A stretch of 64,000 bases of DNA from Actinospica acidithermotolerans (GCF_018139625.1 NZ_JAGSOH010000003.1:115001-179000); one strand, 5' to 3'; positions 26,001 to 34,282 are shown, numbered from the stretch's first letter. Notes: generated by a model not told the origin, from the sequence alone. Numbers and translations are program-made.

Positions 26001-26537
26001 GGAGACGGCGGTCGCGTCGCCGGCCTGCGGCGTCCATGTCAGCGAGGTGCTCACCACGCCGTGCAACATGTCAACGGACTGCCGGTAGTCGCTGATCTGG
26101 CTCGCGGCCGTGCTCGCGTCCAGCGTCTGCCCTCCGACGCCGAGGTCCATCGTCGACCAGGTCGGCAACGAGGCGATGTACTCGGTGCCGGGCACCGAGG
26201 AGGACAGCCCCTTGTTATAGACGCCCGCGACGATCGAGGTGGTCATTCGCTGCTTGGGGATCTGGTCGAGCTGGTATCCGGACGGGCCCAGAGCGCCCTG
26301 AAAGCCCTCGCCGATCGCGGGCAGGCGCTGCGCGAGGTAGCCGTTGCCCACGAACGGCATCCGGGTGAAGTCGGCATTGCCGTAAGAAGCGGCCGACAAC
26401 ACCCAGGAACTCTGCCCGCCGCCCGCACCCCCCGACGCCCTGCCCGTGCCGGCGGCAGCCGCCGCGGCAGCCGCACCGGCAGTGCCCACCACCAAGGCCG
26501 CGGCGGCCAACATACGAACCTGTATATGGAATCTCAA
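23079..26537 (-). CDS. Second secreted GH65 enzyme with discoidin-like, NEW3 and CBM35 domains
   Basis: A 1152-residue secreted paralogue of the enzyme at 19099. The chosen start is a TTG at 26537, with GGAGAG four bases upstream; an ATG eight codons later is the alternative. The signal peptide is very Ala-rich (ending about residue 32). The GH65 core (about 40-760) has FVGNGYLAQRLP, DYNGDIFWDADTWM and VTGPDEYTAGVND, with Glu518 the predicted acid. Then come a discoidin-like region (about 781-900), an NPCBM-associated NEW3 domain (about 910-1005, LKNPSDVEARDVTSDLAVPQ) and a C-terminal CBM35 beginning MQAEDGALGGG (about 1018-1152). It lies downstream of the second sialidase-fold gene, behind a terminator, so it may use its own promoter. 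Substrate unknown. Confidence 0.86.
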   Translation of the reverse strand: MRFHIQVRMLAAAALVVGTAGAAAAAAAAGTGRASGGAGGGQSSWVLSAASYGNADFTRMPFVGNGYLAQRLPAIGEGFQGALGPSGYQLDQIPKQRMTTSIVAGVYNKGLSSSVPGTEYIASLPTWSTMDLGVGGQTLDASTAASQISDYRQSVDMLHGVVSTSLTWTPQAGDATAVSFQVLANQAQMHLGEVQVSVTPSWSGDLSLSALLDGSSAQGINPTSRAVDTRAHTSSVSLETPGADNVVDEVQHLVAGPGVSVTSSTADQPTANTATAGEDWTVPVQAGHTYVVTKYVGIATSNDTRDPSALAATTAVNAAHTGWNALLRQHEAAWAALWAPNVRVAGDETLQAATNMSYYTLYSSIRAGLSWSIPPAGLTSQDYNGDIFWDADTWMFPTLLALHPELAKSIVMFRYDTISQAEANAKANGYQGGVWSWDNGPDGVCGDLGHPMCVGFEDHLEGDIALAQWQYYEATGDTAWLRRYGYPVLKDIAEFWASRVTLGSDGLYHINGVTGPDEYTAGVNDESATNAGAIVALRDATTAAKLVGATADPAWSAIADKINIVTSADGTHAEYAGYTNETAKQADTVLMTYPFQYVTASATAAADLDRYMPVTDPNGPAMTASVESIIAAQVQQPGCLDYTLFENSYQPYLNGPYDQFAETQGAPALTGTGTGPAFDFATGAGGFLQTYVYGYAGLRWSTSALELAPTLPPQLKSGITISGLRYQGRSVTIAIGPKQTVVTLTDGAAVTVQSPRGTTKLTQGRPVVLPTARPDLDATDDLARCQNVVASSSQLNESPTAAVDGNSVTTWTAASTTSSYTVTLARQSSTGNAHITWGTTRPASYAVSVRSAAGSWQQVAIGQVPATGDLDMRWATVAGTAVRFDFGGGSAASIRDLTIPDASAADLVGSLSGAPATAPGASISETLTLKNPSDVEARDVTSDLAVPQGWTVTADPASVDIAAGASATVTWTVTPPASQSATTATLTATTSWQGVAARDATTATTSLDVIQPKALGATMQAEDGALGGGASVDGNHNGYTGTGFVDNWYEGASDTFLVTVPTAGVYPVSVRYANSLGGQAPPLQNITRTTSLTTGSLTAPTTQQLQLPVTGSWDTWGTVTEQVALPAGTDLIQLSVGPDDDGSVNIDSIAVG

Positions 26538-26647
26538 GTTACTCTCCTCACGGCCGAAGCGCCCGAGCGCTTCAGCACAATACGTGCCACGATCACGGTC
26601 GTCCCCGCGTCGAGCGCCTCGTCACGGGCCGTCCGCCTTTGACCGGA

Positions 26648-26680
26648 CAGTGGCCTGGGAACCGTGTCCCCAGGCCACTG
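26648..26680 (-). terminator. Terminator hairpin after the second sialidase-fold gene
   Basis: CAGTGGCCTGGG (26648-26659) and its exact complement at 26669-26680 form a 12-bp stem with a 9-base loop, just downstream of the gene ending at 26693 and before the GH65 gene on the same strand. Confidence 0.65.
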
Positions 26681-26692
26681 CGGCTTCCGCGA

Positions 26693-29068
26693 CTATCGTG
26701 GGGTGACCGCTATGTCTCGCCAGGTCGCGGTTGAGTTGTAGGTACGGGCGCCGATCATGCCGGTGGTGAAGCATCCGGTGTCGTTGTAGGTCAGGCTCAC
26801 CTGATCACCGCCGGCGGACGGCTGGCCGGTGACAGTGATTTGACATCCCACGGCCTCGACGGTCAGGTGATACCAGGTTCCGTCGGCGAGCCCGCCGGGG
26901 ATCGGCACGGTCGCGAGCGAAGTCCAGGAGTTCGCTTCCTTTCCCAGGAACAGCGTGTCTGAACTGACACCGGCGAAGTACCCGTTCAGCGTGTCGACTC
27001 CGGTGCCCGGACTGCTCACCCGCACCAGCAGTCCCGCATTGGATCCGGGCCCGGTGGAGGCGTTCATCTGCACGTCGCCGGTGAGCGAGTAGTTTCCCCA
27101 GCCGCTCTGGCCGGCGACGGCCTTGTCGCCCGCGCCGCCCGCGGTGTCGGCGTACGTCCCGCCGCTCGCGGTGTCGGTCCAACTGCCGCCGTATGTGGTC
27201 CAGTCCGGCGCGCTGCCGCTTGCGAACGGCGCGAGGTACGTGGCCGTCGCGGTCGACGTCGTTCCGGAAGCCGTGACCGTGATGTTCCGCCACGCGCCGG
27301 TGCTGGCGTAGTCGCGCAGGCCGATGGCGCCGTTCGTGAAGCAGGCGGAATCGGTGTGACTGTAGCTGATCGGCGTAGCGGTGCTGCCGACCGGGTTACC
27401 CGAGATCGTGAACGTGCAGCCGATGGCTTGGACAGTGATGTGGTACCACGTGTTGTCGGCCAGGCCGCCGGGAATGTCGGTCGCGGCCAGCGATTGCCAT
27501 TGGCCGCTCTCCTTGCCGAGGAAGAGCTGCGTGGAACTCACCCCGACGAAGTAGCCGTTGAGCGCGTCGGAACCCACGGACGGATTGCTGGCCCGCACCA
27601 GGAAGCCGGCCTGGCTTCCCGAGGTGATCTCCACGTCGCCCTGCAGGGTGTAGTCGCCCCACCCGGTGGATCCGGCGATGGCCTTGTTACCGGTCGTACC
27701 GCCGCAGGTCTCGCTGTACACCCCGCCGGAGACCGACCAGCAGCCGCCGACATCCAGCCAGCCGGCATCGGTGCCGTCGAACGTCGAGTTGTACGGCAGC
27801 GCGCCGGCACTCGCGCTGCCGGTCACCTCCTCGCACCCGTAGGGGCCGACGGCCGAGGCGGCGGTATAGCGCAGACTCTCGCCCGAGCCGCTGACCAGCA
27901 GGTCGGGGCTGTAGTTCTGGAAGCAGTTCGTCGTCTGGCCGGCCCCGCCCACATTGACGGGTGCGGGCATCCAATACCACGGCCCGCTGCCGTAGTCGTA
28001 GTTGACGAAGACCGCCTGATGGTCTTCCGAAGTGAAGCTGTTGTCGGAGACCAAGCGGGTGCGCATACCGGTCATCAGCAACTCGCCGTGCGCTCCGCCG
28101 GCCGGCGACCAGGTGATGAATGGGGAACTGCCCAGGTATCTGCCGTCGGTACTCTCGACCTCGGTGCCGAGATCCGATGGTCCGGAGCCCCAGGTGTTGC
28201 CGCCGTCGGTCGAGGTCTTGATGTGGGCTTCGCAGTTGCGACCGGTGCCGCAGATCTCGTAGCTCATCACTTCATTGCCGTTGGGCAGGTCGGCGATCGT
28301 GGCCATTCCCGGACGGTCGGCCTGGATAGTGCTGGCGACGTCCTTGACCTCTCCCGGCGCGAAGTTCGTGCTGCCGTCCGGATTCGCGCTCCAGGTGACG
28401 CCGCCGTCGTTGGACACGATGTGCCCGAGGAACTGGCTGTAGGTGGCGTTCTGCCGCTCGTCGGAGAAGTAGCACACCAGTTGGCCGGACGAGTTCAACG
28501 CGAGGTACGGCTCCCAGATGCCGTCGCCTGACGTGCCACCGGTCTGGAAGGTTTCGACATACGTCCAGGTCGCGCCATGGTCGGTGCTGCGCCACTCCTC
28601 GAAGTCGGTCGACGAGCCGTCCGCCGGCAGCAGATTGGCGGCCAGCAGCAAGGTTCCTGCGGGATAGGCGCCCAGCGTCCGCGGGAATTCAAACAGGAAC
28701 GGCTGGTAGAGCGTGTTCCACGGGTGGCCGGAGCCGGTCTGGCCGTCAGACACCGTGGAGAGCGTGGACCAGGTCTTTCCGTCGTCGCTGCTCTGCCGGA
28801 TGACGTACGAGGAAGGCGCTCCGTTGAGCCCGGAGTGCTCGAAGGTGCCGAGCAGCGTCCCGTTTTCCGAGCCGCTGTGCGCCAGCCTGATCACCCGGCT
28901 GTAGGCCATCGACTCGTTGCTGGAGGACGGGGTGTACATCGCTGTCCCCGCCGCGTTCGCGTGTGCCGCCGGCGCGCGCGCCGTGAGAAACGCCAGGCTC
29001 AGCACGAGGCAGGACAGCGCTGCGATCACGTACCGGTACCGGCGTAGGGAGGTGGGCAGATGGACCAC
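26693..29068 (-). CDS. Secreted sialidase-fold glycosidase (GH93-like) with two tandem beta-sandwich modules
   Basis: A 791-residue secreted paralogue of the 11151 gene. The GTG at 29068 is preferred: AGGA lies eight bases upstream and the product then opens directly into a signal peptide (cleaved near residue 37, APAAHA). The ATG at 29095 would sit inside an operator. The propeller (about 40-400) shares FSDERQNATYSQFLGH, APGEVKDVASTIQADRPGM and DGGNTWGSGPSD with the paralogue, again GH93-like. Two concanavalin-like modules follow (about 427-610 and 614-791), each with WYHITVQAIGC- or WYHLTVEAVGC-type strands; there is no ricin module. An operator of the GH2/GH65 set lies upstream, so it is co-regulated with them. 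Confidence 0.82.
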   Translation of the reverse strand: MVHLPTSLRRYRYVIAALSCLVLSLAFLTARAPAAHANAAGTAMYTPSSSNESMAYSRVIRLAHSGSENGTLLGTFEHSGLNGAPSSYVIRQSSDDGKTWSTLSTVSDGQTGSGHPWNTLYQPFLFEFPRTLGAYPAGTLLLAANLLPADGSSTDFEEWRSTDHGATWTYVETFQTGGTSGDGIWEPYLALNSSGQLVCYFSDERQNATYSQFLGHIVSNDGGVTWSANPDGSTNFAPGEVKDVASTIQADRPGMATIADLPNGNEVMSYEICGTGRNCEAHIKTSTDGGNTWGSGPSDLGTEVESTDGRYLGSSPFITWSPAGGAHGELLMTGMRTRLVSDNSFTSEDHQAVFVNYDYGSGPWYWMPAPVNVGGAGQTTNCFQNYSPDLLVSGSGESLRYTAASAVGPYGCEEVTGSASAGALPYNSTFDGTDAGWLDVGGCWSVSGGVYSETCGGTTGNKAIAGSTGWGDYTLQGDVEITSGSQAGFLVRASNPSVGSDALNGYFVGVSSTQLFLGKESGQWQSLAATDIPGGLADNTWYHITVQAIGCTFTISGNPVGSTATPISYSHTDSACFTNGAIGLRDYASTGAWRNITVTASGTTSTATATYLAPFASGSAPDWTTYGGSWTDTASGGTYADTAGGAGDKAVAGQSGWGNYSLTGDVQMNASTGPGSNAGLLVRVSSPGTGVDTLNGYFAGVSSDTLFLGKEANSWTSLATVPIPGGLADGTWYHLTVEAVGCQITVTGQPSAGGDQVSLTYNDTGCFTTGMIGARTYNSTATWRDIAVTPR

Positions 29069-29089
29069 GTGGAGTATCCTTTCCGTAAC

Positions 29090-29103
29090 TTGCATCGTTG
29101 CAT
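29090..29103. promoter_or_regulatory. LacI-type operator upstream of the second sialidase-fold gene
   Basis: TTGCATCGTTGCAT differs from the two GH2 operators at only the last base. It lies 22 bp upstream of the GTG start. This is the fourth member of the shared operator set. Confidence 0.68.
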
Positions 29104-29153
29104 ATCGGGGTCAGCCCCCTGCGACAGATCGTTGCCGAATCAGGCGCGCCGGG

Positions 29154-30068
29154 TCAGCTCTTGACCGATCCGGCCATGAGGCCTTGGACGTAGTAGCGCT
29201 GGAGTGACACGTAGAGGACGATGCAGGGGACCATGGCGATGACCGTGCCGGCGATGAGGTACCCGAGGTTGACGCCGCCGTAGGTGCCGACCTCGAGGTT
29301 GTACAGCTCCACCGGCAGGGTGTACTTGCTCTGCGACGTCAGGAACGTCAGCGCGCCGAGGAATTCGGTCCAGGAGGACAGGAACGCGTAGAGGACCGTG
29401 GTCGCGATGCCCGGCAGGATCAGCGGGCGCAGCACCCGGATGAGCATGGTCCAGTGCGACGCTCCGTCCACGAACGCGGCCTCCTCGATCTCGCTGGGGA
29501 TCTGCAGGAACGTGTTGCGCATGATGAATACGCTGAACGGCAGGTTGAACGTGACGTAGAACAGGACCAGCCCGTACAGCGAATTCGTCAGGTGGACATC
29601 GTTGAGTTCGATGAACAGCGGGGTGAGGATGGCCTGGAACGGGATCATCACGGTCACCAGGATGACGCCGAAGACGATCCCCTTCCCGCGGAACCGGAAC
29701 CGGCCGAACCCGTAGCCCGCCAGCGTCGCGACGACCGCGGTGAGCAGGGCGGTGCCGAGCGCGACCGCGAAACTGTTGAGCATGTAGTGCTCGATGTCGT
29801 TGCCGCTGCCCAGCAGGCCGGTGTAGTTGCCGAACGTCAACCGGGTGAAGTCCTTGGCTGACGGGGTGGCCGCGATGTCCGTGCCGGGCTCGAACGACTG
29901 GATCAGCGCCCAGACGAGCGGCAGCACGAACACCAGGCTGAGCAGGACGCCGGAAGTGGCGTAGGCGATCCCCCGGCCACGGCGGGGGCCGCGCCCGGCC
30001 GGGGATACCCCGGCCGCGGCGCGCTGACGAAGGGTGTCGGGCCCGGGGGGCCGTGTCGCGACGGTCAC
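29154..30068 (-). CDS. Sugar ABC transporter permease, MalG type (CUT1)
   Basis: A 304-residue permease, six predicted helices, EAA loop IEEAAFVDGASHWTMLIRVL. The start is the GTG at 30068, overlapping the stop of the MalF-type gene (GTGA). The C-terminus SLQRYYVQGLMAGSVKS is the usual MalG end. It is the last gene of the operon GH127 - binding protein - MalF - MalG and lies about 85 bp upstream of the second sialidase-fold gene, which has its own operator. No ATPase is encoded nearby. The imported sugar is likely the arabinose-containing oligosaccharide handled by the GH127 enzyme, by context only. Confidence 0.93.
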   Translation of the reverse strand: MTVATRPPGPDTLRQRAAAGVSPAGRGPRRGRGIAYATSGVLLSLVFVLPLVWALIQSFEPGTDIAATPSAKDFTRLTFGNYTGLLGSGNDIEHYMLNSFAVALGTALLTAVVATLAGYGFGRFRFRGKGIVFGVILVTVMIPFQAILTPLFIELNDVHLTNSLYGLVLFYVTFNLPFSVFIMRNTFLQIPSEIEEAAFVDGASHWTMLIRVLRPLILPGIATTVLYAFLSSWTEFLGALTFLTSQSKYTLPVELYNLEVGTYGGVNLGYLIAGTVIAMVPCIVLYVSLQRYYVQGLMAGSVKS

Positions 30069-30955
30069 CTGGCGTTCGCCTCCGGGTCTCGGAGCAGGAT
30101 GAACTGGCCGGCGCTGATGGCGGCCACCGCGACGACGAGCAGGAGCGCGCCGGCGGTGGCCTTGCCGATCAGTCCCTGGGTGAACGCGACCTGGTAGATC
30201 CACAGCACGACGGGTGTGGTGCTGGTCCCCGGGCCGCCCTGGGTCAGGATCTCGAACTGGTTGAACGCCAGGAACGAGCCGATGACCGACAGGATCAGGC
30301 TGAGGGCGATCGGCTGGCGCAGCAGCGGCAGCGTGATCCGCAGTTCGGTGCGCCACCGGCCCGCGCCGTCCAGCGCGGCCGACTCGTACAGCTCGCGCGG
30401 AACGCCCTGCATGCCGCCCAGCAGCAGGACCATGGTCAGGCCGGAGCTGAACCAGACGACCAGTACGCAGATGGCGACCATGCCGGGCACGGTGTGCACC
30501 AGCCAGGCGGTGGAGCCGTCCGTCAGGCCCAGTATTCGCAGCAGGAAGTTGACACCTCCGCTGTCCGGCTGCAGTTCGACGTACAGGATGAAGCTCTCGA
30601 ATGTCAGGCCGACGATGTACGGCAGGAAGAACATCGTGCGCAGCAGCGTCGACCCGCGGCGGTTGGACCTGGTCAGCATGGCCAGCCCGTAGCCGACCAC
30701 GAAGATCGGGCCGGTCACGATCGCGGTGTAGACGACGGTGAGCAGGATGGCGTGCAGGAACTGGGAATCGTGGAAGATCGTCCGGTAGTTCGCCAGGCCT
30801 ACGTAGTGGTAGGAGCCCACCAGCGGGAAGTCGGTCATCGATATGACGACGGCGTACCCGAGAGGCAGAATCACCAGTGCCAGTACCAGGAGCAGTGACG
30901 GCACCGTCAGCATGAACCCGAGCCGACCGGGTTTCGTGGTGCTCTTCGCGGCCAT
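30065..30955 (-). CDS. Sugar ABC transporter permease, MalF type (CUT1)
   Basis: A 296-residue permease beginning MAAKSTTKPGRLGFMLTVPS, with six predicted helices and the EAA loop YESAALDGAGRWRTELRITL. It is 12 bp downstream of the binding-protein gene, much closer than the equivalent gap in the other two importers, and there is no intercistronic hairpin. It pairs with the MalG-type subunit at 29154 to form the membrane channel for the lipoprotein-delivered sugar. Confidence 0.93.
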   Translation of the reverse strand: MAAKSTTKPGRLGFMLTVPSLLLVLALVILPLGYAVVISMTDFPLVGSYHYVGLANYRTIFHDSQFLHAILLTVVYTAIVTGPIFVVGYGLAMLTRSNRRGSTLLRTMFFLPYIVGLTFESFILYVELQPDSGGVNFLLRILGLTDGSTAWLVHTVPGMVAICVLVVWFSSGLTMVLLLGGMQGVPRELYESAALDGAGRWRTELRITLPLLRQPIALSLILSVIGSFLAFNQFEILTQGGPGTSTTPVVLWIYQVAFTQGLIGKATAGALLLVVAVAAISAGQFILLRDPEANAR

Positions 30956-30967
30956 GTCCCGGCTCTC

Positions 30968-32278
30968 TCAGTTCTGGAGTGCCGAGAGCACAGAGGTGAA
31001 CCCGGACTGGCCCTGCTGCAGCGCTCCCGGGACGTTCCCGTTGTAGACCGCGGTGTCGAACATCTCCTGCCAGGGCTGGCTCACCAGGTTGAACAGGGCG
31101 TCGTGCGCCACGGTGACCGGGGCCTGGCCCTTCGGGAGATAGCCGAGGATCTGCGAGACCATCGGATACTGCGCGGTGAACGCCGGAGTGACCACGTCGG
31201 ACCTGATCGGCTCCACGCCGCTGGCCGCCTCGAGCTGCTGGGCGGGCAGGCTGAGCGCGTACTGCACGAACTCCCAGGCGCCCGCGGCGTTCTTCGCGCC
31301 GGCCGGGATGCCGAAGTTGGCTCCGCCGTCATACGTGCTGTAGCCGCCGTTCGGACCGGGCAGCGGCGCGATGCCGACCTGGGACATCAGCGCCGCCGAG
31401 GCGCTGCCGGCCACCAGGCCGTACCCGCCGGGGAGCATACCGATGTCGCCGGTGAGGAAGTCCTTGCCCCAGGTGGTGCCGTTCTGGGTCTGGTCCGCGG
31501 CCGGGACCAGGTGCTGGTCCCAGAGCTGCTGGTACATCTGGAGCGCGGCGGCCAGCGGCTGGTTGCCTGCGACGGTGGCGCTCTCGGCTCCCAGCGTGCC
31601 CTTGAGCACGTCGGCGCCTCCGGCGTACACGTTGGGCATGACGGTGAACGTGAGGCAGCCCGGGCAGTCCCCCGCGAAGGAGAGACCGTAGATGTTCGGC
31701 CCGAGCGCCCGGATCTTCTTGGCGTCGGCGACGACCTGCGCGAAGGTGGCCGGCGGCTGGCCGATACCCGCCTCCTTGAACAGGGTCTTGTTGTACCAGA
31801 GGAAGGACATGTCGGCGAAGTCCGGCACGCCGTAGTACTTGCCGCCCTTGGTCGCCAGCCGCAGGGCGCCTGGACTGAGCTCGTTCTTGTAGGGCAGCTG
31901 GTCGACGTACTTGGTGATATCCAAGAACTCGTTCTTCGCGATGAAGATCTCCGAGTCCACGTCGTCCAGGGAGGCGAGATCGGGGGCGGTGCCGGCCCGC
32001 ATCGCCGTGGCGAGCTTGGTGACGTAGTCGGTGTCCGGCACCGGCACGACGTCGACCTTGAGGCCCTTGTGCGTGGCGTTGAAGTCCTTGGCCAGCGCGT
32101 TGAAGAGCTTCGAGAAACCCGAGCGGTACCAGACGGTGACGGTGCCGGTCGCGCCGGCGTTCAGCGAGGCGGCCGTGGTCGTCGGCGAGCCGTTGCTGCC
32201 GGAGCACGCGGTTGCCGAGGCGGTGAGCAAGAAGGCGGCGACGAAGGCCAGAGCACGACGGCGGGCTCGGCGGGTCAT
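30968..32278 (-). CDS. Sugar ABC transporter substrate-binding lipoprotein
   Basis: A 436-residue solute-binding protein with a lipoprotein-type signal (basic start MTRRARRRAL, hydrophobic core, SATAC with Cys25). The lipobox lacks the usual Leu at -3 but the Cys and the following Ser/Gly/Thr linker are normal. Family features: VTVWYRSGFSKLFNALAKDF, YYGVPDFADMSFLWYNKTLF and GDIGMLPGGYGLVAG. Its ATG overlaps the stop of the GH127 gene (ATGA), so the two are translationally coupled. It delivers its ligand to the permeases at 30065 and 29154. Confidence 0.93.
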   Translation of the reverse strand: MTRRARRRALAFVAAFLLTASATACSGSNGSPTTTAASLNAGATGTVTVWYRSGFSKLFNALAKDFNATHKGLKVDVVPVPDTDYVTKLATAMRAGTAPDLASLDDVDSEIFIAKNEFLDITKYVDQLPYKNELSPGALRLATKGGKYYGVPDFADMSFLWYNKTLFKEAGIGQPPATFAQVVADAKKIRALGPNIYGLSFAGDCPGCLTFTVMPNVYAGGADVLKGTLGAESATVAGNQPLAAALQMYQQLWDQHLVPAADQTQNGTTWGKDFLTGDIGMLPGGYGLVAGSASAALMSQVGIAPLPGPNGGYSTYDGGANFGIPAGAKNAAGAWEFVQYALSLPAQQLEAASGVEPIRSDVVTPAFTAQYPMVSQILGYLPKGQAPVTVAHDALFNLVSQPWQEMFDTAVYNGNVPGALQQGQSGFTSVLSALQN

Positions 32279-34227
32279 GACAGCGGGATCCAGACCCGCA
32301 TGGCGTCGACGCCGCGGTTGGCCCAGGTGAAGTACGGGACGGCCCGCAGCGTGACCGGGTCGCCCGGCCGCGGCGCACCGCCGTCAAGAGGATGATACAG
32401 CCCGCTGTCCGGAACGCGGCTGATCGCCTGGCCGGAGGCTTCCACGGCTATGCGGGCGCCCGGTGATGCGGACTCCGTGACAGTCATCTCGGTGCCTTTC
32501 TCGATGCAGAGCAGATCCAGGTCGACCTTGTGATCGGCCTGCTCCAGGCAGTAGACAAGGGGGCCGCGCTCGATCGCGGCGCGGCCGCGGGCCGCGTCGA
32601 TCCGGTCGTCCGCGCGGGTCAGTCGGGCGGCCATGGGCAGATTCAGCAGCACCACGTCGCCGGTCTCCCAGCGTCGGTTCAAGCGCAGGTACTCACCGGG
32701 CGTCGGGACCTCCGCCGGCTCGCCGCCGTTGACCGTGACCCTCGCTCCCGTGGCCCAGGCGGGGATGCGCAGCGCCAGTTCCCACGGCACGGCCGACGCG
32801 TTGCGCACCGTGATCTCCACGGCGCCGTCCCACGGGTACTCGGTGGCGACATCGAGTTCCACCGGCTGCCCGGCCGCGGTCGTCCGGATCCGCGTGGGAG
32901 TGTATTGATGCACCTGAAGCCCGTCACCGGTGCGGGTGACGAAGTAGTGCTCCAGCGAGGACAGAGTGCGCATCAGATTGGTGGGGCAGCAGGACGTGCC
33001 GTACCAGGTCTGACGGCCGCCCGCGACGCTCCGGCTGTACTCGATCGAGGCGCCCGAGCGCAGTTCCAGCGCATTGACATAGAAGAAGCGGTCGCCGTCG
33101 AGCGAGAGGCCGGGAAGCAGGGCGTTGTACAGCGTGCGCTCGATCAGATCGGCGTACCGGGCTTCGCCGGTGAGCAGCAGCAGGCGCCAGGCCCACTGGA
33201 TGCTGGCCACCGCCGCGCACGTCTCGCAGTAGGCGCGGTCGTTGGGCAGCTCGAACGGGTCGCCGAACGCCTCGCCTTCCCACCGCGACCCGAGGCCCCC
33301 GGTGAGGTACATCTTCGTGGCGACCATGTTCTGCCACTGCAGGCGCAGCACGTCCACCAACTCGCTGTCGCGGCTCTCGACGGCCAGGTCGGTCGCGCCG
33401 GCGGCGAGGTAGAGGGCACGTACGGCATGCCCCTCCGGGGAGGTGATCTCACGGAACGGCAGCCGGTCGGAGTAGTACATCGGGCGGAACTCGCGCGTGT
33501 TGAGCGTGCGCTGCCCGCGGGCCCCGACGAAGTAGCCCGCCAGGTTCACATACTCGGAGCGCCCGGTCTGCCGGCCGAGTTCGACGAGTGCCATCTCGAC
33601 CAGCGGATGCCCGCAGACACCGGCCCGCTTGCCGGGGCCGAACGTCGCGCCGAGGTGCGTCGCGACCCGCTCGGCCACGGCGAGCAGGCCGCTGTCGTTG
33701 CCGGTGCGCGCCTGGGCGACGGCTGCCTGAATGAGCGCGCCGTTGTTGAAAATCTCGTGGTTGTAGGCCAGATCGGCGTAACGCTCCTGGTCACCGGCTT
33801 CGACCTGGATGAACGTGTTCAGGTAGCCGTCGTCGGCCTGCGCGTCGCGGATCAGGCCGGTGACCTCCCGCTGCCAGCCGGCGAACTGCTTCGACGCGCC
33901 GCGGGCCTGCTCCCAGGCCAGGGCCTCGAGCCACTTGTAGACCTCGCCGTCCTGGTACACCGGGCCGTGGTACCCGCCGCGCCGGCGGGCGGCGGCGGCC
34001 TTGAAGTTCTCGAAGCTGCCCACCGCTTCGAGCTTCTCCGCGCCCAGGGGGATGGTGACCTCCCTGTTGATCTGCTGCCTCTGCCCCCACAGTCCGCCTG
34101 TGATCGGAGCCTCGCCGAGCGCCAGCGGGCGCAGCGCCACCGGTGCCCGCCCACTCGGCGCGACCGGCCCCTGCCGCCCCCCGGTCTCGTCCGTCCGGCC
34201 GCCGGTGGATCCTCCTGCCAGCCCCAC
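32275..34227 (-). CDS. GH127 family enzyme, probable beta-L-arabinofuranosidase
   Basis: A 650-residue cytoplasmic (alpha/alpha)6-barrel protein of the DUF1680/GH127 family, which removes beta-L-arabinofuranose from oligosaccharides such as those of hydroxyproline-rich plant glycoproteins. The zinc-thiolate active site known from the Bifidobacterium enzyme is fully present with matching spacing: Glu335 and Cys337 in YCETCAAVAS, and Cys413-Cys414 in GTSCCPTN, with Cys413 the predicted nucleophile. The GTG at 34227, three to four bases after GGAGGG, is the start. Also visible are NNGALIQAAVAQ and GGLGSRWEGEAFG. It is the first gene of the importer operon and is divergent from a LacI regulator. 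Related families (GH142/GH146) are possible alternatives. Confidence 0.9.
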   Translation of the reverse strand: MGLAGGSTGGRTDETGGRQGPVAPSGRAPVALRPLALGEAPITGGLWGQRQQINREVTIPLGAEKLEAVGSFENFKAAAARRRGGYHGPVYQDGEVYKWLEALAWEQARGASKQFAGWQREVTGLIRDAQADDGYLNTFIQVEAGDQERYADLAYNHEIFNNGALIQAAVAQARTGNDSGLLAVAERVATHLGATFGPGKRAGVCGHPLVEMALVELGRQTGRSEYVNLAGYFVGARGQRTLNTREFRPMYYSDRLPFREITSPEGHAVRALYLAAGATDLAVESRDSELVDVLRLQWQNMVATKMYLTGGLGSRWEGEAFGDPFELPNDRAYCETCAAVASIQWAWRLLLLTGEARYADLIERTLYNALLPGLSLDGDRFFYVNALELRSGASIEYSRSVAGGRQTWYGTSCCPTNLMRTLSSLEHYFVTRTGDGLQVHQYTPTRIRTTAAGQPVELDVATEYPWDGAVEITVRNASAVPWELALRIPAWATGARVTVNGGEPAEVPTPGEYLRLNRRWETGDVVLLNLPMAARLTRADDRIDAARGRAAIERGPLVYCLEQADHKVDLDLLCIEKGTEMTVTESASPGARIAVEASGQAISRVPDSGLYHPLDGGAPRPGDPVTLRAVPYFTWANRGVDAMRVWIPLS

Positions 34228-34268
34228 ACGCCCTCCTCGATCGCCGTGCACGGTCGCGCGGAAAATCC

Positions 34269-34282
34269 GGAAACCGTATTCT
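34269..34282. promoter_or_regulatory. Possible LacI operator in the GH127/LacI divergent region
   Basis: GGAAACCGTATTCT matches 11 of 14 positions of the perfect palindrome found just after the LacI gene (35443-35456). It lies 42 bp upstream of the GH127 start and 95 bp upstream of the LacI start, so it could serve both. The match is imperfect. Confidence 0.4.
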
